This document shows positions 59,630 to 64,000 of a stretch of 64,000 nucleotides of DNA, in pieces. This DNA comes from Leucogyrophana mollusca (lineage: Eukaryota; Basidiomycota; Agaricomycetes; Boletales). The translations under genes were made by a program, and so were the position numbers. Location of the stretch: positions 124,001 through 188,000 of the forward strand of contig MU266340.1 of NCBI GenBank assembly GCA_021014945.1. Reading direction: 5' to 3'. Position 1 is the first letter of the stretch, and every line of letters starts with the position of its first letter. Under the pieces are notes generated by a model. The model ran no database searches. It saw only the letters and a list, made by a program, of their open reading frames with translations, and was not told the DNA's origin.

Positions 59630-61326
59630 TGCTGAATGATACACGCCAATGAGTCTCAGTGTCAGTTGAGGAGTACAACCAGGGGCTTACTGGGAGGGAC
59701 TCGAAGAACACATTGGAGGGTGAGTCATGTCTGAGCTGAAGATGGCCCATTTCTTCGTCGCGTCCTGATGCTTATGTAGTTCCAAGGTGAGCACATAATA
59801 GTCTTGCCCATCGCGCAGCGGTGCACAGTGGCAGCGAAGGGGGCGGACAAATTGGCGCCGACGTCGATCCCTGTAATATCAGCAGAAATGTTCCTGCCAC
59901 TCGAAAGAAGGCGGCAGTAAGCTGAAATTAAATATCGATATATACCCAGCGGCAACTCTTCCTTTGCCAGTCCTGAGGAAATATTAGCATCGTGTGTATC
60001 GGCTTTGGGGGCGGCAGCTGAAGTTTTCGGGGAAAGCAATGCCTTCAAATTCTGGTCGTGATCAACGCTTGGAATGCGAGAAAAACAGGAGAGATCGCGG
60101 TAAAGGTTGGCCTACGGTACCGCTTCGCGATGAACACGCTGCAGAACCACTTAAGACACGCGTCCGAGGAATTCCTAAATCCGCGTGGCGGGCGACTCCA
60201 ACGGGGGAACGCCACTATGGCAAAAATGCCACTTGATTGTAGACGCCCGCAGTCGTGCTTCGATCGACCCCAAAATAGGTTTTGGCGTGCGCAGATCATA
60301 CAAAACTGCCCTTGGACACAAGAAAGGGATGTGAGCTTGCCCTCAGGGTTTACGGAGCGCTGGGTATCTTATCTGAGAGACGCCAATCACACACTCGGGT
60401 TCGTATATGAGCGGGGAACTGCCACTCAAGTACTCATGTCCGGAACTGGACTTCCCCACGAGAAACAAACGAGATTTTCGTGGCGTGGAAGGCATGCAAG
60501 ACTCGTGTCGGCCACCCGAGGAGTGACGAGTGTCTTGCCTACGGTTTGAAGCCTGAAGGTCCGGTGGGTTGGGGCCTCGAGATTTTGCACGCATATTTGC
60601 ATTGGGCTCAGATACATTCTGGTGGGAATGACTCCAGAGGATATGCTGTCTCACGGGAAAGGGTGGGCCTTGACGAGAAAAACGCAACTGGGAAAGGCTG
60701 AGGGTGATCTGCGTAGTATCGAGTAATGCAAAATCGTCGACACATGGCGCTGAACTCGAGAGTTGGCGTTTGTCCTCGGCAAGACATGCGTATAGAAGAG
60801 CGGGAGATACAAAGTAACTGCGGGTTGGAGTTCGGTGGTATCCAATTTGAGACCCCATGCGTGACCCGAGGTGACCAACATCGTTGGAACCAAGTCGGCC
60901 GAATTGACGCAAAGTTGGAGTGCCTGGCAGCGCCAAGTTCAAGCAGTTCGCTTCGCGTTGACTCTAAGTACATACTGGCAAAGAAACTTCAAGGCAGTCA
61001 AGTTGTGCCAATTGTGGAAGGAGTTGACGGCAGAGTCCGAGCAATCCTCGCCATTGCAGTGGCCGCGATTTGGAGCAATTTGTGCACATACTCAGAATGT
61101 TGGGACGGCTCGGCATACAATGGCCTTCGTGAGGATATACATGAACATAGCGAACTCAAAAAAACATCAATATAGGGAGATATGTACAAGTGTGGGTGGC
61201 AAAAGTGCCCCTTCTTCGATAAGAAGATGCTCAAGGATTAGGCCTTCAATCCCAGCCTGTACAGATCATGTCAGCCAATGATGCAGCGGATGCCAATAAA
61301 GGAAGACTCACTCGGATGTGGTGCCA
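59630..61326. other. Upstream region of copy A and spacer to copy B
   Basis: The part at about 59,640-60,240 is related to the region upstream of copy B (62,050-62,640). A block near 60,183-60,210 matches 62,584-62,612, and homologous intron boundaries sit just before both start codons. It probably contains 5' UTR exons. A minus-strand frame at 60,343-60,942 and a plus-strand frame at 60,726-61,175 are unrecognised. Confidence 0.45.
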
Positions 61327-62033
61327 TCAACGAGCGCGCGGCCCAAAGATAAGACAACTGTCAACATCACGCCCGCCGGACCCTGGGCGCACAATCATCG
61401 TTGCGTCTTTACAGTCACTCGAGTTCGCCTTGTGCCTCAGAAAGGCATCTTCACGCGCTAGTGGCGATTTGCATTTTGAGCAAGCCACTTTGGCCTCGAG
61501 GTGGGAACCACTAAGAAGGTGTCGCGCCATATTTTCTCCCTGCAGCTCCTTGCCGCAATCACCCCAAAGACATAACAAGTTACGCTTGTCACAGGGACCG
61601 ACCCCATGCCAGTTCTGCAAGTGCCTCGAAATTGAGATTCTAGTGCCCTCGACCCACATATCACACGGTGCAGGGCCGTTCGAATCCCAGAGGCATTTGT
61701 GCACATGCAACTTGCCATCGGGAGCGTTTCGGTGGGCATTCAACAGCTCCTGCTCGTCGACCCCAACCTGTACAGGTACAACATCTGGGCGACTGAGGAT
61801 CTGTGCAGGCAATACATCCGGCGGATGTCCGAAGGCGGGCAACTCACGGACACGACTACATGCAGAATGAAGGTCAGCTGAATGAACAGATCCATCTCAG
61901 CCCAAAAGTACTTTCCATTTGCAGTCGTGGGCGGATGGCTTGGTTGAGTCAAGGGGAAACACCGTATGGCGTGGATTAATATTGGATTGAGGACTTGCAT
62001 ACGTGTGACCGTGAAGTTTGCAACGGTGGACAT
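61327..62033 (-). CDS. Cys/His-finger protein, copy B
   Basis: Two exons (62033-61912 and 61855-61327) with a 56-nt intron (GTACTT donor, AGCTGAC branch, TGTAG acceptor) give 651 nt, 216 residues. The start MSTVANFTVTRMQVLNPILI aligns with MHTTARFMAPLSRARNLASI of copy A, supporting the ATG at 62033. The finger region reads VGVDEQELLNAHRNAPDGK, CLWDSNGPAPC with HLQNWH, CLWGDC with MARHLLSGSH, and CSKCKSPLAREDAFLRH. It ends CLIFGPRAR. No stop interrupts it. The fingers have longer Cys spacing than classical C2H2 fingers. Likely nucleic-acid binding in the nucleus, by inference; no other domain is seen. Confidence 0.74.
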
Positions 62034-64000
62034 CGCTAAGGGATACACGGTAAGCCATCATAAAGTTCGACGAGCATAAGGGAATGCATACTGGTAAACG
62101 CTTGAGGAAGACATTGCGAGGGATGTTGAGTTGGAAATGAAATGTGCCATTCCTCGTCATCGTCGTCGTAATACTTATAGGTACCTCAACGAAGCATAGA
62201 AAAGGCTGCATCGCCGTGCAGCAGTACACGGTGGCGGCTGGGGGGGCAGATTGCCGCTGATATCAACTCTCGTGATATCCGAGAAGGTGCTCCTGCCACT
62301 TGTGAGTAAAATGGAAACAAGTGGGAAATGAATGTCATCGAATTGGACTCGGGATTGTCGTTTGTATTTCCAAAATGGACCCCCTCGCGATGATTGCGCA
62401 GGAGAGGCTTCGGGGGCGGCACGCATCATATTCTCTGCTAGGATTAGAGCTTTCATACGTGGCCGATACAGGGAGGCCCACTGATACACTGGAAGGTCAA
62501 CTGGCGCCGGCCCCAATAAGTTCCACGCAGCGACGAGCGAGCGCTAGAACCACAGCGAGGCAGGCGCCGCAGATTTCTCAATGGGCGTGGCGGGCGGCTC
62601 CAACGGGGTAGCACCAATAAGGCGAACACGCTATCGCAAGCCATGCCACCTTCCAAGACACACCCCGAGGTCCGGTCAGCCAACACAGGTTGAAGCGCCT
62701 GCAGAAAGAGATAACCGGTGGGGGAAGAAGCACAGGTAAGTCTTGCCTGCGATCTGCGGAGCGCTGACCATCTTATCTCACAGCGCGCGTATATATTTAA
62801 TGAACTGCCACTCACCCGCAAAACGAGGCAAACATGCTGCCTTGAGTTCAATCCTCGTGTAGTTCGGTGTCGGGTCAGTCGCCATTTGAGCTGTACTATG
62901 AGTATGTGGAAGCCACTTGTAGCCATTCCTGGTGGACGAGGACTCGGAGGAGTAAGGATGTGAGATATTGCCTCAGGTACAGGGTAGTGGCCACACGAGA
63001 CGGAATTTACTCGTGGAAGCAATACTATGCTGCCGAGACTGGTATTGCCCAATGAGACCGCGGTGTCCGAGAAAAATCGGCGAGTCGATGATCCAATCGT
63101 ATAGATCACTGCCTTAAGACTATGATGCCGCTGCGAGAAAGCGAGAGTCTTGGAGTTCATCGAGCCCGGCCCAGACACTGAAATGATCAGGGCGTACAAC
63201 TCGCTGTGGCAACTTATCGAGAACATTTCCGTAGCGCCTACTAAGCGTGGCGAAGGACCATCAGGAACGGATCATGTTGAATGTAGACACAAAAAGATTC
63301 AAAGTTGGCACATCAGTTTCTGTGTCGGTGTGTTTGCAGCCGTTTGCTTGTTTACCGGAGGCTTTGGATCCAAACAACTGTGCACCTCAGCTCACTCCAG
63401 AGAAGCACGGATTTTGCCAAAGCAGTTGTTGGCTGAGCACTCAAAATTATTTGATGGAGAACTGGCTGTAATCGGCCGCAATCTACAGCACATATGCCGG
63501 AGGTCTACTCAAATTGAACCATGCCCAAGAGCATCCGTGATTTGTCCAATCTGGCGGTCGAGGTTTACTGGATTATGAAACTACCCAAAGGCCGCGCCAA
63601 GACTTACCGTCAATAAGAGTCGTGGCCACTTTATGCATGCGGGGTCGCAGAAAACATATGTCTGGGGGGTGAAGCATACGCAAAAATAGGCGAAATGAGA
63701 CTCGTAACGAAGTCACAGGACAAGCGACTGGACGCTGAGCAAAGGGAAATAGATATCGTAAGGCTGGACGGAATAGGGACAAGGAATACAGAAAACAAAC
63801 TAATTAGACGTACAGAGCTGCAGTAGATCGTGAATTTGAAGGTCTGAGTTACATAGAGGCCCAATCCGGTGTAAGCACGAAAATTTTGCGAAGTAAAGAC
63901 GTTTGAGCAGGACATCATGCACACAAAGTGCATATGCTCAGGGCAAATCGTGATCATTGACAAAGTGAATTCAGGCGGCGCGAATTTTCTTTCGGGAGCT
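62034..64000. other. Upstream region of copy B to window end, no supported gene
   Basis: The first 600 bp are the duplicated upstream region described for copy A. A 257-codon minus-strand frame (62,453-63,226) is the longest open frame but has Arg/Ser/Pro-rich composition, no recognisable motif and overlaps the duplicated block. The last kilobase holds only short frames. Confidence 0.4.

Noticed and set aside
59508..60300. A separate companion gene upstream of each finger gene, ending DCTWQVPFG / DCKWKVLLG
   Set aside because: The apparent conserved end lies across the finger genes' first intron. Reading the exon in the other frame joins in phase to the finger exon from a shared ATG, so it is exon plus intron, not a second gene.
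62453..63226. 257-codon minus-strand frame
   Set aside because: Arg/Ser/Pro-rich without motif and overlaps the duplicated upstream block of the finger genes in a frame not kept in copy A.

Overview
The window reads as nuclear DNA of a filamentous basidiomycete. Genes are dense and broken by many short introns of about 48-60 bp with GTRNGT donors, CTRAY-like branch sites and CAG/TAG acceptors. The gene content is eukaryotic (GCN1, SRP72, pinin, DNA2, UTP20, CTK3). A TEA-domain regulator, a membrane-anchored exo-1,3-beta-glucanase and a small family of Cys/His-finger proteins resemble what I know from Agaricomycetes, perhaps Polyporales; that lineage call is inference. Several gene models were checked by confirming that the spliced exons sum to a multiple of three: SRP72 315 aa, pinin 294 aa, transposase 663 aa, TEA factor 525 aa, GGPP synthase 340 aa, finger copy B 216 aa.

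Layout. 1-9290 (+) is GCN1, cut at its 5' end by the window edge. 9499-11961 (-) is a secreted type-B carboxylesterase and 13200-15081 (-) a histidine-phosphatase-fold membrane protein whose two catalytic histidines look substituted. SRP72 (16636-17738, -) and a pinin-domain splicing factor (18019-19086, +) share a 280 bp divergent promoter. 19.1-23.5 kb is gene-poor. 23495-26064 is an apparently complete pogo-type DNA transposon with terminal inverted repeats, a TA target duplication and an intact three-exon transposase. 26515-29445 (-) is a type II membrane GH5 exo-beta-1,3-glucanase. 29.4-32.7 kb is gene-poor and may hold a decayed P450. 32753-34519 (+) is a TEA factor, followed by two unrecognised genes on the minus strand.

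The right half begins with two large housekeeping genes in tandem: DNA2 nuclease-helicase (36808-41228, +) and the ribosome-biogenesis HEAT protein UTP20 (41590-50072, +). Then come a small DUF2470-like membrane protein (50336-51182, +) and CTK3, the CTD-kinase gamma subunit (51418-52442, -). From 54 kb on the character changes: three related Cys/His-finger genes (one inverted, two in tandem) surround a complete seven-exon geranylgeranyl diphosphate synthase (55320-56751, -), with gene-poor DNA and small repeats between.

The core genes serve translation control (GCN1), protein targeting (SRP72), splicing (pinin), replication (DNA2), ribosome assembly (UTP20) and transcription (CTK3). They do not form an operon-like pathway. 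The accessory elements (transposon, finger family, possible P450 relic) fall in the gene-poor stretches. I found no convincing RNA gene, CRISPR array or secondary-metabolite cluster. The observations most worth following are the shortened SRP72, the catalytically substituted phosphatase homologue, the intact pogo element, and the duplicated finger genes with an in-frame stop in one copy.
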